Source of the DNA: Clostridiales bacterium
GTDB lineage: Bacteria > Bacillota > Clostridia > Christensenellales > Pumilibacteraceae
Direction of reading: 5' to 3'
Assembly (NCBI GenBank): GCA_022508445.1
Contig: JAFLVG010000009.1
Location: 1 to 62,706, forward strand
Length of the DNA: 62,706 bases
Shown here: positions 34,479-41,490 of the stretch, piece by piece
Layout of the letters: every line of letters begins with the position of its first letter
Position numbering within the stretch: position 1 is the first letter of the stretch
Made by a program: the position numbers and the translations under genes
The notes under the pieces: generated by a model
Databases searched by the model: none
Seen by the model: the letters and a program-made list of their open reading frames with translations, nothing else
Told to the model about the DNA's origin: nothing

Positions 34479-36017
34479 ATGACACAAACGGTTCTTGTAA
34501 TCGATTTCGGCGGGCAATATAATCAGTTGATTGCTCGGCGTGTGCGCGAAGCAAACGTGTACTGCGAGGTTAAGTCGTATAAAACACCGATAGCCGAGAT
34601 TCGCGCTATTAACCCCAAGGGAATAATATTCACCGGCGGACCGAAGTCGGTGTATTTGGACGATTCGCCGCGTATGGACGGCGAGATCTTCGAGCTCGGC
34701 ATTCCCATTCTCGGGATTTGCTACGGCGCGCAGTTCCTCGTCTACGGTTTGGGCGGCGAAATAGGCGCTGCGAGCGCGGAGGCCGCGGCGGAGTTTGGCA
34801 GAACCGATTGCAAGTTCGACACGAGCTCTCCGCTTTTTAATGGTATCAAAAAGCAGTCGGTCGTTTGGATGAGCCACAACGACTACATAAAGACTCTGCC
34901 GAACGGGTTTAAGTCGATTGCACACAGCGCAAAGTGTCCGTACGGCGCAATCGAAAACACAGAAAAGAAGTTCTACGGCACGCAGTTCCATCCCGAGGTC
35001 AACCACACAGAGCAGGGCTTCGACATGCTCAAAAATTTCCTCTTCAATGTGTGTGGGTGCAAGGCCGATTGGACGATGCAAAATTACGCCGAGACCGCGA
35101 CCAAGGAGCTTCGCGAAAAAATCGGGAACGGCAAAGCGCTGCTCGCGCTATCCGGCGGTGTTGATAGCTCTGTCGCGTGTAAGCTACTCGCAAACGCTAT
35201 CGGGAGCCAGCTCACCTGCATCTTTGTCGATCACGGGCTTATGCGAAAGAACGAGGGCGACGAAGTCGAAGCGGCGTTCCGTGACAGCGGCGTAAATTTC
35301 GTACGCGTTAATGCCGGTGAGCGGTTTTTGGAAAAATTAAAGGGCGTTACCGAACCGGAAAGAAAAAGAAAGATAATAGGCGAGGAGTTCATCCGCGTTT
35401 TCGAGCAAGAAGCCAAAAAGATAGGAACAGTGGACTACCTCGTTCAAGGCACAATATATCCCGACGTCATAGAGAGCGGACTCGGCGACGCCGCGGTGAT
35501 TAAGTCGCACCACAACGTCGGCGGTCTTCCCGACTACGTCGATTTCAAAGAGATCGTCGAGCCGTTGCGCTTGCTGTTTAAGGACGAGGTAAGAGCGCTC
35601 GGCAGCGCTCTGGGATTAAGCGACACGCTTGTGTGGCGCCAACCCTTCCCGGGACCGGGGCTTGCAATCAGAATCATAGGCGAGATAACGCCCGAAAAGG
35701 TGGCGATTTTGCAGGACGCCGACGCGATATTCCGCGAGGAAATCGCAAAAGCAAAACTCGACCGCGCCATCAATCAATACTTTGCCGTACTTACCAATAT
35801 GCGCTCGGTGGGCGTCATGGGCGACGGCAGAACGTACGACTATACGCTTGCACTCCGCGGCGTGACGACAACCGATTTCATGACCGCCGATTTTTCGCGT
35901 ATTCCTTACGACGTACTCGAAAAGGTTTCCAATCGTATAGTCAACGAGGTGGGACATATAAACCGCATCGTTTACGACATTACCTCTAAGCCCCCTGCGA
36001 CTATCGAATGGGAATAA
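34479..36017 (+). CDS. guaA: GMP synthase (glutamine-hydrolysing)
   Basis: A 512-residue two-domain enzyme that aminates XMP to GMP. The N-terminal class I amidotransferase domain has the catalytic Cys in [15 protein letters not shown] and the His/Glu in [12 protein letters not shown]. The PP-loop ATP pyrophosphatase domain has [15 protein letters not shown], and the C-terminal dimer domain ends with [15 protein letters not shown] precedes the start. No guanine riboswitch is visible. Its 3' end is the left boundary of an AT-rich accessory island; guaA is an established integration target of genomic islands. Confidence 0.97.
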   Translation: MTQTVLVIDFGGQYNQLIARRVREANVYCEVKSYKTPIAEIRAINPKGIIFTGGPKSVYLDDSPRMDGEIFELGIPILGICYGAQFLVYGLGGEIGAASAEAAAEFGRTDCKFDTSSPLFNGIKKQSVVWMSHNDYIKTLPNGFKSIAHSAKCPYGAIENTEKKFYGTQFHPEVNHTEQGFDMLKNFLFNVCGCKADWTMQNYAETATKELREKIGNGKALLALSGGVDSSVACKLLANAIGSQLTCIFVDHGLMRKNEGDEVEAAFRDSGVNFVRVNAGERFLEKLKGVTEPERKRKIIGEEFIRVFEQEAKKIGTVDYLVQGTIYPDVIESGLGDAAVIKSHHNVGGLPDYVDFKEIVEPLRLLFKDEVRALGSALGLSDTLVWRQPFPGPGLAIRIIGEITPEKVAILQDADAIFREEIAKAKLDRAINQYFAVLTNMRSVGVMGDGRTYDYTLALRGVTTTDFMTADFSRIPYDVLEKVSNRIVNEVGHINRIVYDITSKPPATIEWE

Positions 36018-36018
36018 T

Positions 36019-36186
36019 ATGCTAATGAATGAAGAGCAGTACAAGTTTCTATGCAAATGGATGGTCGATAACGGAAGGCGCCCACTAAGCCAACTGGAAA
36101 AGGAACTCATCAAACAAGCAATCGACAACGCCCAAAGCCCTATTGAAATGGTCGTATCGATTTTAGCATTACTGCCGAGAAATTAG
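36019..36186 (+). CDS. Small 55-residue ORF directly after guaA
   Basis: An ATG one base after the guaA stop opens a 55-codon frame, MLMNEEQYKFLCKWMVDNGR through ALLPRN. The product is a helical, charged small protein with no signal peptide and no family that I can name. There is no good Shine-Dalgarno, so it would depend on coupling with guaA. Base composition is intermediate between guaA and the AT-rich genes that follow. It may be the first gene of the island or a remnant. Confidence 0.5.
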   Translation: MLMNEEQYKFLCKWMVDNGRRPLSQLEKELIKQAIDNAQSPIEMVVSILALLPRN

Positions 36187-36196
36187 TAAAAGAACA

Positions 36197-36793
36197 ATGG
36201 TTATGGATGATAAGACGAAAATCAAGTTTGGCAAATTAGTTATCAACTGCCAGGCGTTTTATCGTGTAGCTACTATGTTATGGGAAGACTATAGTTGTGA
36301 TGAAACAATCGAGAATGTTGTGACAATTGTTGTCAATTCTGTTTTTGCCTGTGAGCTGGCGCTGAAAGCTATTTTAATGAAGAGTGAAAAAGACTATTGC
36401 AGGGTACATAAGTTATACGAGTTATATAGTGAATTAGAACCCGAAGAAAAAGAATGTATACTGCTTGCATTAAAACAGTTTTATCCCTCGCAGACGGAAG
36501 AATGGCTTGTTGATAGCATAAAAATAGCGTCTGACATTTATCAGAAAGCAAGATACTTTCAAGATTACACGATAGCTATCGACTTGACATTCTGTAGAAA
36601 TTTAATGGAGGCTTTATTTTCTGTCAAACAAAAAATATGCGGAATCTACGGCGTAAAAGATATGAGTGGGGAAGTAGAAGTGGATGAACAGAGGTTGGAT
36701 TCAGAAATCAATAAAACCTTGACGGATATGGTTGCAGAAGCGGAAAAATCAAAAAAAATAGTAGTAGAATATGACATTAAAAATATCAGATAG
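36197..36793 (+). CDS. HEPN-domain-like protein
   Basis: A 198-residue, mostly helical protein. Residues 12-140 match the HEPN pattern: a helix with NSVFACELALKAILM, then RVHKLYELYSEL (equivalent to the GHdLxxL motif), and later YQKARYFQDYTIAIDL. HEPN proteins are often RNases or nucleotidyltransferase partners in toxin-antitoxin and abortive-infection systems. The strict Rx4-6H RNase motif is not obvious, so catalysis is uncertain. An alternative ATG is at 36203. Its last 23 bases overlap the next gene, indicating a co-translated cassette with the zinc-binding and membrane proteins downstream. Confidence 0.7.
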   Translation: MVMDDKTKIKFGKLVINCQAFYRVATMLWEDYSCDETIENVVTIVVNSVFACELALKAILMKSEKDYCRVHKLYELYSELEPEEKECILLALKQFYPSQTEEWLVDSIKIASDIYQKARYFQDYTIAIDLTFCRNLMEALFSVKQKICGIYGVKDMSGEVEVDEQRLDSEINKTLTDMVAEAEKSKKIVVEYDIKNIR

Positions 36794-37037
36794 AACTGTA
36801 AGACTCATATGCCCTGTATGCGGAAGCGATAACTTTAATTATTTAAACGGTATCTCTTTTGACGATATGAATGATAGCGACACAGTTCAGTGCGCAATGT
36901 GCAAACAGACATTTACAAAAGAGCAAATCCTCGAAGCAAACCAAGATAGCATTGATGCAGAGATAGAGGCAATGCAAGATGAAGCCATCTCCCAAGTTGT
37001 AAAAGAGTTAAATAAAGCATTTAAGAAATTTAAGTGA
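36771..37037 (+). CDS. ECs_2282-like zinc-binding protein
   Basis: An 88-residue protein with a single zinc ribbon: CPVCGSDNF near residue 14 and CAMCKQTFTKEQILEAN near residue 41. A helical C-terminus (DEAISQVVKELNKAFKKFK) follows. This is the layout of the ECs_2282 family of putative zinc-binding proteins found in mobile elements. Function unknown. It begins inside the HEPN-like gene and its stop adjoins the next gene's ribosome-binding site (GAGG), so the three are tightly coupled. Confidence 0.72.
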   Translation: MTLKISDRTVRLICPVCGSDNFNYLNGISFDDMNDSDTVQCAMCKQTFTKEQILEANQDSIDAEIEAMQDEAISQVVKELNKAFKKFK

Positions 37038-37045
37038 GGCGAATT

Positions 37046-37510
37046 ATGGAACAGTTTTTTATGGATTGGGGCGGACATATTTTATCGGCAATTGCTATAA
37101 TTTTCACGGCTATTACATTTTTTCTGTCACTGAAAGCAAATAGATTGCAGAACCGTGTTAACGAATTGGATGCCAAAATTAAGAAATACGAACTCGATAA
37201 AATTCAAAAAGAAAAAGAGGAAGAAAAAACTTTTGAGTTAGGTGCAACGATAGTCAAAATCGGTAAAAGATTTAGGCTGAGAGTTTATAATATAGGTAAG
37301 CGGACGGCGTACAATGTTTCTGCTCGCATTGAGGGAGATAATATAATGCTATCGACTGGCAAAATGCCATTTGATGAGCTTGAACCCCAAAGAAATTTTG
37401 AAGAAACATTACTTTTCTATGATAAAGCACCTCGTAAATTTAGGGTTATCATAACTTGGCAGGATGAAAACCAACAAGAGTATAATAGAACTCAAATGTG
37501 TTCTGTGTAA
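37046..37510 (+). CDS. Single-pass membrane protein with coiled coil
   Basis: A 154-residue protein with one N-terminal transmembrane helix (residues about 10-28, HILSAIAIIFTAITFFLSL). A charged coiled coil (about 30-65) and a beta-rich domain (about 70-150) resembling an immunoglobulin-like fold (FRLRVYNIGKRTAYNVSARIEG) follow. I do not recognise a named family. The start at 37046 is preferred because GAGG lies 6 bases upstream. It is the third gene of the HEPN/zinc cassette and could be the membrane effector or anchor of that set; this is inference. A hairpin follows its stop. Confidence 0.68.
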   Translation: MEQFFMDWGGHILSAIAIIFTAITFFLSLKANRLQNRVNELDAKIKKYELDKIQKEKEEEKTFELGATIVKIGKRFRLRVYNIGKRTAYNVSARIEGDNIMLSTGKMPFDELEPQRNFEETLLFYDKAPRKFRVIITWQDENQQEYNRTQMCSV

Positions 37511-37512
37511 TG

Positions 37513-37543
37513 GAATAGGCAGGAATAACTATCCTGCCTATTC
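37513..37543 (+). terminator. Terminator after HEPN cassette
   Basis: A perfect 12-bp stem, GAATAGGCAGGA (37513-37524) with TCCTGCCTATTC (37532-37543), loop of seven, then only a weak T-rich stretch. Confidence 0.7.
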
Positions 37544-37618
37544 TTATGTTTCGCTACTATTTCTATCAGTAATATTAAGTACCAAAACAAACCTTCTCCA
37601 AAATCGTACCAAAATTGG

Positions 37619-37648
37619 TTGACTCCCGAGCTGTTTCGGAGGTATTAT
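37619..37648 (+). promoter_or_regulatory. Promoter of serine recombinase gene
   Basis: TTGACT (37619-37624), 18 bases, TATTAT (37643-37648). Two direct GTACCAAAA repeats lie just upstream (near 37580 and 37607) and could be recombinase or regulator sites. Confidence 0.5.
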
Positions 37649-37700
37649 CCCAGTACAAAATTTAAGTAAAGTCAGATTTGAGACTTAAAGGAAGGTATAG

Positions 37701-38444
37701 TTGTCCGTATACGGTTACGCAAGAGTCAGCACCCAACGCCAAAAGTTAGATAGACAGATAACCAATATTCTATCTGTTTACCCCAAAGCTATCATGAAGA
37801 CAGAGCACTTTACTGGAACAACTACTGCGAGACCAAACTGGGAGCAGTTAAAGAAGATGCTCAGAGAAGGTGACACGGTGGTGTTCGATAGCGTGAGCAG
37901 AATGTCAAGGAACGCCGAGGAAGGCTTTGCAGATTATGAGATGCTGTTCAAGATGGGAGTGAACCTTATATTCATTAAAGAGCCTCATATCAGCACCGAG
38001 GTATACAAACAGTCCATTGCAAAAGCATTTAATATTGAAGTAAGCACTGGGAACGATGCCGTGGACGAATACTTTGCAGGGAATATGGAATTAGTGAATA
38101 GACTTCGGATGAAACTTGCCCAACAGCAAATCAGATTAGCCTTTGAGCAGGTAGAAAAGGAAGTTACCGATTTGCACCTACGAATTTCAGAGGGGATGAG
38201 AGAGGGTAAAGCAAAAAGCAGTCAGATAGGTTTGGTAAAAGGAACGACCCTCACCACCAAGAAGTCGATAAAGTGCAAGAAGATAATAAAAACGCATTCC
38301 AAGACATTCGGCGGAAACTTATCCGACGAGGAACTAATAAAGCTCTGTGGGTGCACTCGCAATTCATACTATAAATATAAAAGAGAGATGCTTTGTGAAT
38401 GGGTGTCGGATATGCTTAAATGTACGATAAAAAAATTTAAATGA
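37701..38444 (+). CDS. Serine recombinase (resolvase/invertase family)
   Basis: A 247-residue small serine recombinase. The catalytic-domain motif YGYARVSTQRQKLDRQ contains the nucleophile Ser; FTGTTTARPNWEQL and VFDSVSRMSRN are also typical, with SRMSRN carrying conserved Arg residues. A long helix (about 120-165) follows. The C-terminus has a resolvase-type helix-turn-helix (LSDEELIKLCGCTRNSYYKYKREM). The start is TTG at 37701, preceded by AAGGAAGG. Such proteins cut and rejoin DNA at short palindromic sites. It stands alone with its own promoter and could move or invert parts of the island. Confidence 0.88.
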   Translation: MSVYGYARVSTQRQKLDRQITNILSVYPKAIMKTEHFTGTTTARPNWEQLKKMLREGDTVVFDSVSRMSRNAEEGFADYEMLFKMGVNLIFIKEPHISTEVYKQSIAKAFNIEVSTGNDAVDEYFAGNMELVNRLRMKLAQQQIRLAFEQVEKEVTDLHLRISEGMREGKAKSSQIGLVKGTTLTTKKSIKCKKIIKTHSKTFGGNLSDEELIKLCGCTRNSYYKYKREMLCEWVSDMLKCTIKKFK

Positions 38445-38465
38445 TTAAGAAATTTATAATTACTA

Positions 38466-38494
38466 TTGCAAAAATATATGATTTATGATAAGAT
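38466..38494 (+). promoter_or_regulatory. Promoter of deaminase/kinase-Nudix operon
   Basis: TTGCAA (38466-38471), 17 bases, TAAGAT (38489-38494), 30 bases before the first start of the three-gene operon. Confidence 0.65.
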
Positions 38495-38524
38495 ATGGTC
38501 AAATTAAACAGAGGATAATTGCTA

Positions 38525-39160
38525 ATGAAAAAATTCATCACTACGATTGTAACATTTGTTTTCACAGTTTTAGGATGTTTCATTCCGCTATTAAAGATAG
38601 ATGATTTATATAAAATCCTGCTTATTGCGATTCCGGCAATAGGATGGTTGATTATAGTGATTTTAGATATAATTGAATTTTGCGAAAAAAATATTGGCAT
38701 AAAAAGAAAAAAGAGAATCCGAACAGCCCAATCTTTTATAATGAATGCTACACACAAAATAATCCTATTTGGAGGTAATTTGAGTTGGGCTAAAGATTAT
38801 AGTGAAGCTCTACGAAAGAAAATAGAAGATAACTGTTGTGCGGAAGTATATTATGATAAGAAAGAATATGGAGATTTAGCAAGACAGACATTGGAAACTA
38901 ATATTCAATTGTTGAAAAGGATAGGATGCAAGGTTTATCAACTAGATAAAATTTATGGATTAAAGTGCATCTTTAGCGACCCACTAAATGATTATAGTAG
39001 TTTTCAAGTATTAACAATAGAAAAGTTACGAGAATATAATAACTCACAAAAAAATAGATATAAGGCTGAAACATTAGACTTCAATAATAATAAGGATGTG
39101 GCAAAAATATACCAATGCATCTATTCGATGATTGCAAATAAGGGGTTAACGGAGGAATAA
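38525..39160 (+). CDS. Membrane-anchored protein of unknown function
   Basis: A 211-residue protein, first gene of the three-gene operon. Two transmembrane helices (residues about 2-22 and 28-52) are followed by a basic stretch (KRKKRIRTAQ). The cytoplasmic domain begins HKIILFGGNLSWAKDYSEAL and continues AEVYYDKKEYGD, NIQLLKRIGCKVYQLD and YGLKCIFSD. This alternating pattern recalls phospholipase D-like or nucleotide-binding alpha/beta folds, but no HKD catalytic motif is present, so I leave the function open. Its position suggests the membrane-acting or sensing component. GAGG lies 10 bases upstream of the ATG. Strongly AT-rich. Confidence 0.65.
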   Translation: MKKFITTIVTFVFTVLGCFIPLLKIDDLYKILLIAIPAIGWLIIVILDIIEFCEKNIGIKRKKRIRTAQSFIMNATHKIILFGGNLSWAKDYSEALRKKIEDNCCAEVYYDKKEYGDLARQTLETNIQLLKRIGCKVYQLDKIYGLKCIFSDPLNDYSSFQVLTIEKLREYNNSQKNRYKAETLDFNNNKDVAKIYQCIYSMIANKGLTEE

Positions 39161-39162
39161 GT

Positions 39163-39639
39163 ATGAATAAACATATTTCATGGGATGATTATTTCATGGC
39201 GGTTGCTATTTTATCTTCTAAACGAAGTAAAGATGATAATACTAAGGTAGGATGTTGTATTATTAATAAAAGTAAAAGAATAATAGGGTGTGGATATAAT
39301 GGGATGCCGAATAATTGTAGTGATGATGAAATGAATTGGAATCGTGAAGGTAATGGAATTAACACCAAATATTTTTATGTGGTGCATGCGGAAGCGAATG
39401 CGATATTAAATAGTGACAGAAAAGATTTGATAGGTGCTTCATTGTATACTACCTTGTTTCCATGCAATGAGTGTGCTAAATTAATAGTGCAAGCAGGAAT
39501 AAGGGAGATAATATATTTATCTGATAAGTATCATGGCACTGATTCAAATTCGGCGAGTAAACTAATTTTTAATAAAGCAAATATTGAGTGTAGAGAGTAT
39601 AGTTCTATTTTTTTAAATTCAATTGATAGGATATGGTAA
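39163..39639 (+). CDS. dCMP deaminase family protein
   Basis: A 158-residue zinc-dependent deaminase of the ComEB/dCMP deaminase type. The catalytic motif HAEAN near residue 75 (His ligand, Glu proton shuttle) and PCNEC near residue 100 (two Cys ligands) are intact, as are TKVGCCIIN and GYNGMPNNC of the substrate pocket. The family converts dCMP to dUMP, but the target could be another cytosine nucleotide or nucleic acid. GGAGG overlaps the end of the previous gene, and the next gene starts 1 base after its stop. AT-rich codon use and phage-like company suggest acquired DNA. Confidence 0.87.
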   Translation: MNKHISWDDYFMAVAILSSKRSKDDNTKVGCCIINKSKRIIGCGYNGMPNNCSDDEMNWNREGNGINTKYFYVVHAEANAILNSDRKDLIGASLYTTLFPCNECAKLIVQAGIREIIYLSDKYHGTDSNSASKLIFNKANIECREYSSIFLNSIDRIW

Positions 39640-39640
39640 T

Positions 39641-41095
39641 ATGTCGCAGCAAGAAAAATTGACACAATATTTATCATTACTGCAAGAAAAAAGAGATTAC
39701 AAATTAAATAGTAATGGTATTAAAGAACCCGTTAAAACAAAAAGGCGCCCTATTATTATTGAACTTTCTGGATTGCCTAAAAGTGGAAAATCAACATGTA
39801 TAGAAGCGGTCAAGAAATTGCTGAGTTCGCATGGATTTAAAGTAAGAATAATTGGGGAAAAAGCAGCTTTATGTTCATTAAGTAAATTCGATATAAGTTT
39901 CAATTTATGGACTTATACTAATTTTATTAATGAGCTTAATGAAGCATTACAAATGAATGAACAATTTGTAGATAGTGAAAAAGATGATGTAATTTTATGT
40001 GACCGTGGTGTGTTTGATGCTCTTGTTTGGTTTACTTGGCATTATAAGAAAAAGAGCATTTTACCCAGTGAATATAATAATATAAAAAACATTGTTCTAT
40101 GGGAACGTATGAATCGTGTGCATTCTGTAATCGTATTAAAATGCAAGCCTGAAGATGCCCTATTACGAGAGCCAGCTCACTCACTTATTAATATTAATCA
40201 TTCAATTATGAAGAAGACAGTTTTATCTAGATTAAATGATTGTATAGAATTTGTAAAGAAAGATTTTAGAAAAACCAATACAAGTATTTTTGAAATTGAT
40301 TCTGTATATAATAATGAAGATACATTAAAATTTGATGTGGCTTATAAGGTTTTAGAATGCATGGATGAATATTATGATGAGAAGATTGCTTATATAACCA
40401 AAGATGAGTTGCACTTTCAATTAGAAAAAGGGGTATTGCCAGCAAAACAAGTTAGAAAAATTGAACAGATGGAGTTAAAATATGATGCTCGAAGTAAAGT
40501 GGAGGGGGATTCAGGTTTACTGCAAATTATTCCAGTAGCATTAATTGCTTATAAAGATAAAACTACACACAAAACCAAAGTACTTTGTGTTAGAAAAAAT
40601 GCTAATTCAATTGAACGAGAGAACAATCGCGCTCCTGAGCTACAAAAAGACTTATTCTATGTGGGCGGGCATATTCGCACATCTGATAAGGGCGCAACCA
40701 CGGTGAAGACCATGGTGAACGCATTGAGAAGAGAAATATTTGAAGAATTAGGGCTGTCAGTTGCAATCAGTGATAAAGTAAAATTTAAAATGGTTTATTA
40801 TGATGACAATGCTAAAAGTGCGAAACATTTAGCTGCTTATATAGTAATATATATTGATTATGATAATGTTGAAATAAAATTAGATGGCACTGAACTTGTT
40901 CAAAAAAGAGGTTCGACAAACAGCGGAAAATTTTTTGATGTTAGTAACATGCCTAAGTCATTAGTTTTAGAAAGTTGGTCTAAGGAAATATTGACAAATG
41001 AGTTTGGAGATGTTTTAAATAAAGATTTTATTGAATATTGTATACAAATGAAAACTTTTCTTGAACTATTTTCTGATATAGATGGAAAAAATTGA
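39641..41095 (+). CDS. P-loop nucleotide kinase fused to Nudix domain
   Basis: A 484-residue fusion. Residues about 37-245 form a thymidylate-kinase-like P-loop domain: Walker A GLPKSGKST at about 44-52, FKVRIIGE, and CDRGVFDALVW, which resembles the DR(Y/F) motif of deoxynucleotide kinases. Residues about 285-470 form a Nudix domain with VGGHIRTSD and the metal-binding LRREIFEELGL near 362-372; the upstream Glu of the classical Nudix box is not conserved. Nudix enzymes cleave nucleoside diphosphates linked to another group. Together with the deaminase, this suggests processing of a deoxynucleotide or a nucleotide signal. ATG at 39641; an in-frame ATG at 39623 lies inside the deaminase gene. 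Confidence 0.78.
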   Translation: MSQQEKLTQYLSLLQEKRDYKLNSNGIKEPVKTKRRPIIIELSGLPKSGKSTCIEAVKKLLSSHGFKVRIIGEKAALCSLSKFDISFNLWTYTNFINELNEALQMNEQFVDSEKDDVILCDRGVFDALVWFTWHYKKKSILPSEYNNIKNIVLWERMNRVHSVIVLKCKPEDALLREPAHSLININHSIMKKTVLSRLNDCIEFVKKDFRKTNTSIFEIDSVYNNEDTLKFDVAYKVLECMDEYYDEKIAYITKDELHFQLEKGVLPAKQVRKIEQMELKYDARSKVEGDSGLLQIIPVALIAYKDKTTHKTKVLCVRKNANSIERENNRAPELQKDLFYVGGHIRTSDKGATTVKTMVNALRREIFEELGLSVAISDKVKFKMVYYDDNAKSAKHLAAYIVIYIDYDNVEIKLDGTELVQKRGSTNSGKFFDVSNMPKSLVLESWSKEILTNEFGDVLNKDFIEYCIQMKTFLELFSDIDGKN

Positions 41096-41233
41096 ATAAT
41101 TGTGACTGATAATACGAAATCAATATTAAGCCAGTCATTTCAATCATAGATGACGAAAATAGTATTTTTATATGAAGGATGCTGTTTTGTAATGGCTAAA
41201 TTAAGTGAAGGGCAAAGATAGAACCTTTTTTAG

Positions 41234-41262
41234 TTGATTCGTCGAAAACATTGTGCTATAAT
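41234..41262 (+). promoter_or_regulatory. Promoter directed at the palindromic region
   Basis: TTGATT (41234-41239), 17 bases, TATAAT (41257-41262). It would start RNA near 41269, about 25 bases before the left palindrome arm. Between the kinase-Nudix stop and this point (41096-41233) I see only a weak GACTG/CAGTC hairpin and a 9-codon ORF (near 41192, MAKLSEGQR). Confidence 0.65.
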
Positions 41263-41295
41263 ATATTTGATAAAGGTCATACTATAAATTAGCAT

Positions 41296-41488
41296 AATCT
41301 CAGTTTTCGTCGAGATAGACAAAGAGATTTCCTAAAGCATAAACAGTATAAAAACCTTTATCACACAAGATAAGGGTTTTTTCTTATGCTACATAGTGGG
41401 GTAGGCTACTATATATGCCACTGAGGGAAAGGTTTTTATATGTTTATGTCAGGGAAGACTTATTTCTATCACGACGAAAACTGAGATT
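41296..41488. repeat. Nested long palindrome: possible structured RNA or foldback element
   Basis: The outer arms, 41296-41318 and 41466-41488, are complementary over 23 bases with one mismatch; the core is AATCTCAGTTTTCGTCG. Inner arms, 41338-41359 and 41428-41448, pair over 21 bases with one bulged G. The whole could fold into one hairpin of about 190 nt. With the promoter at 41234 it could be a non-coding RNA. Alternatives are a miniature inverted-repeat element or an invertible segment acted on by the recombinase at 37701. It matches no RNA family that I know. Confidence 0.7.
41351..41382. terminator. Terminator-like hairpin inside the palindrome
   Basis: AAAACCTTTATC (41351-41362) pairs with GATAAGGGTTTT (41369-41380) around ACACAA, then T. 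Its left arm is the same sequence that forms the inner long-range stem, so the two pairings exclude each other. It is near-symmetrical and could act on either strand. Confidence 0.65.
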
Positions 41489-41490
41489 GT

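Larger units (their letters stand above)
36018..41490 (+). mobile_element. Accessory genomic island at the guaA 3' end
   Basis: Between guaA and the gene at 41491 the base composition falls clearly, most strongly from 38.4 to 41.4 kb. The gene content changes to accessory types: HEPN-like, zinc-binding and membrane proteins, a serine recombinase, a deaminase and a kinase-Nudix fusion. The right end coincides with a nested palindrome and with a return to host-style codon use. I could not find a clear direct repeat of the guaA end at the right boundary, so the limits are approximate, and the region may be several successive insertions. Confidence 0.65.

Noticed and set aside
34440-34480. Purine riboswitch before guaA
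   Set aside because: Only 26 bases separate the Fic stop from the guaA start, too short for an aptamer.
37560-37660. Attachment site made of the two GTACCAAAA repeats
   Set aside because: The repeats are direct, only nine bases and close together, and no matching copy was found at the island ends.
41192-41221. Nine-codon ORF MAKLSEGQR after the kinase-Nudix gene
   Set aside because: It is too short and has no good ribosome site; it may be a remnant of a truncated gene but cannot be supported.
41296-41488. Retron msr-msd
   Set aside because: The complementary ends and long hairpin fit loosely, but no reverse transcriptase gene exists in the window, so I call only a palindrome or possible RNA.
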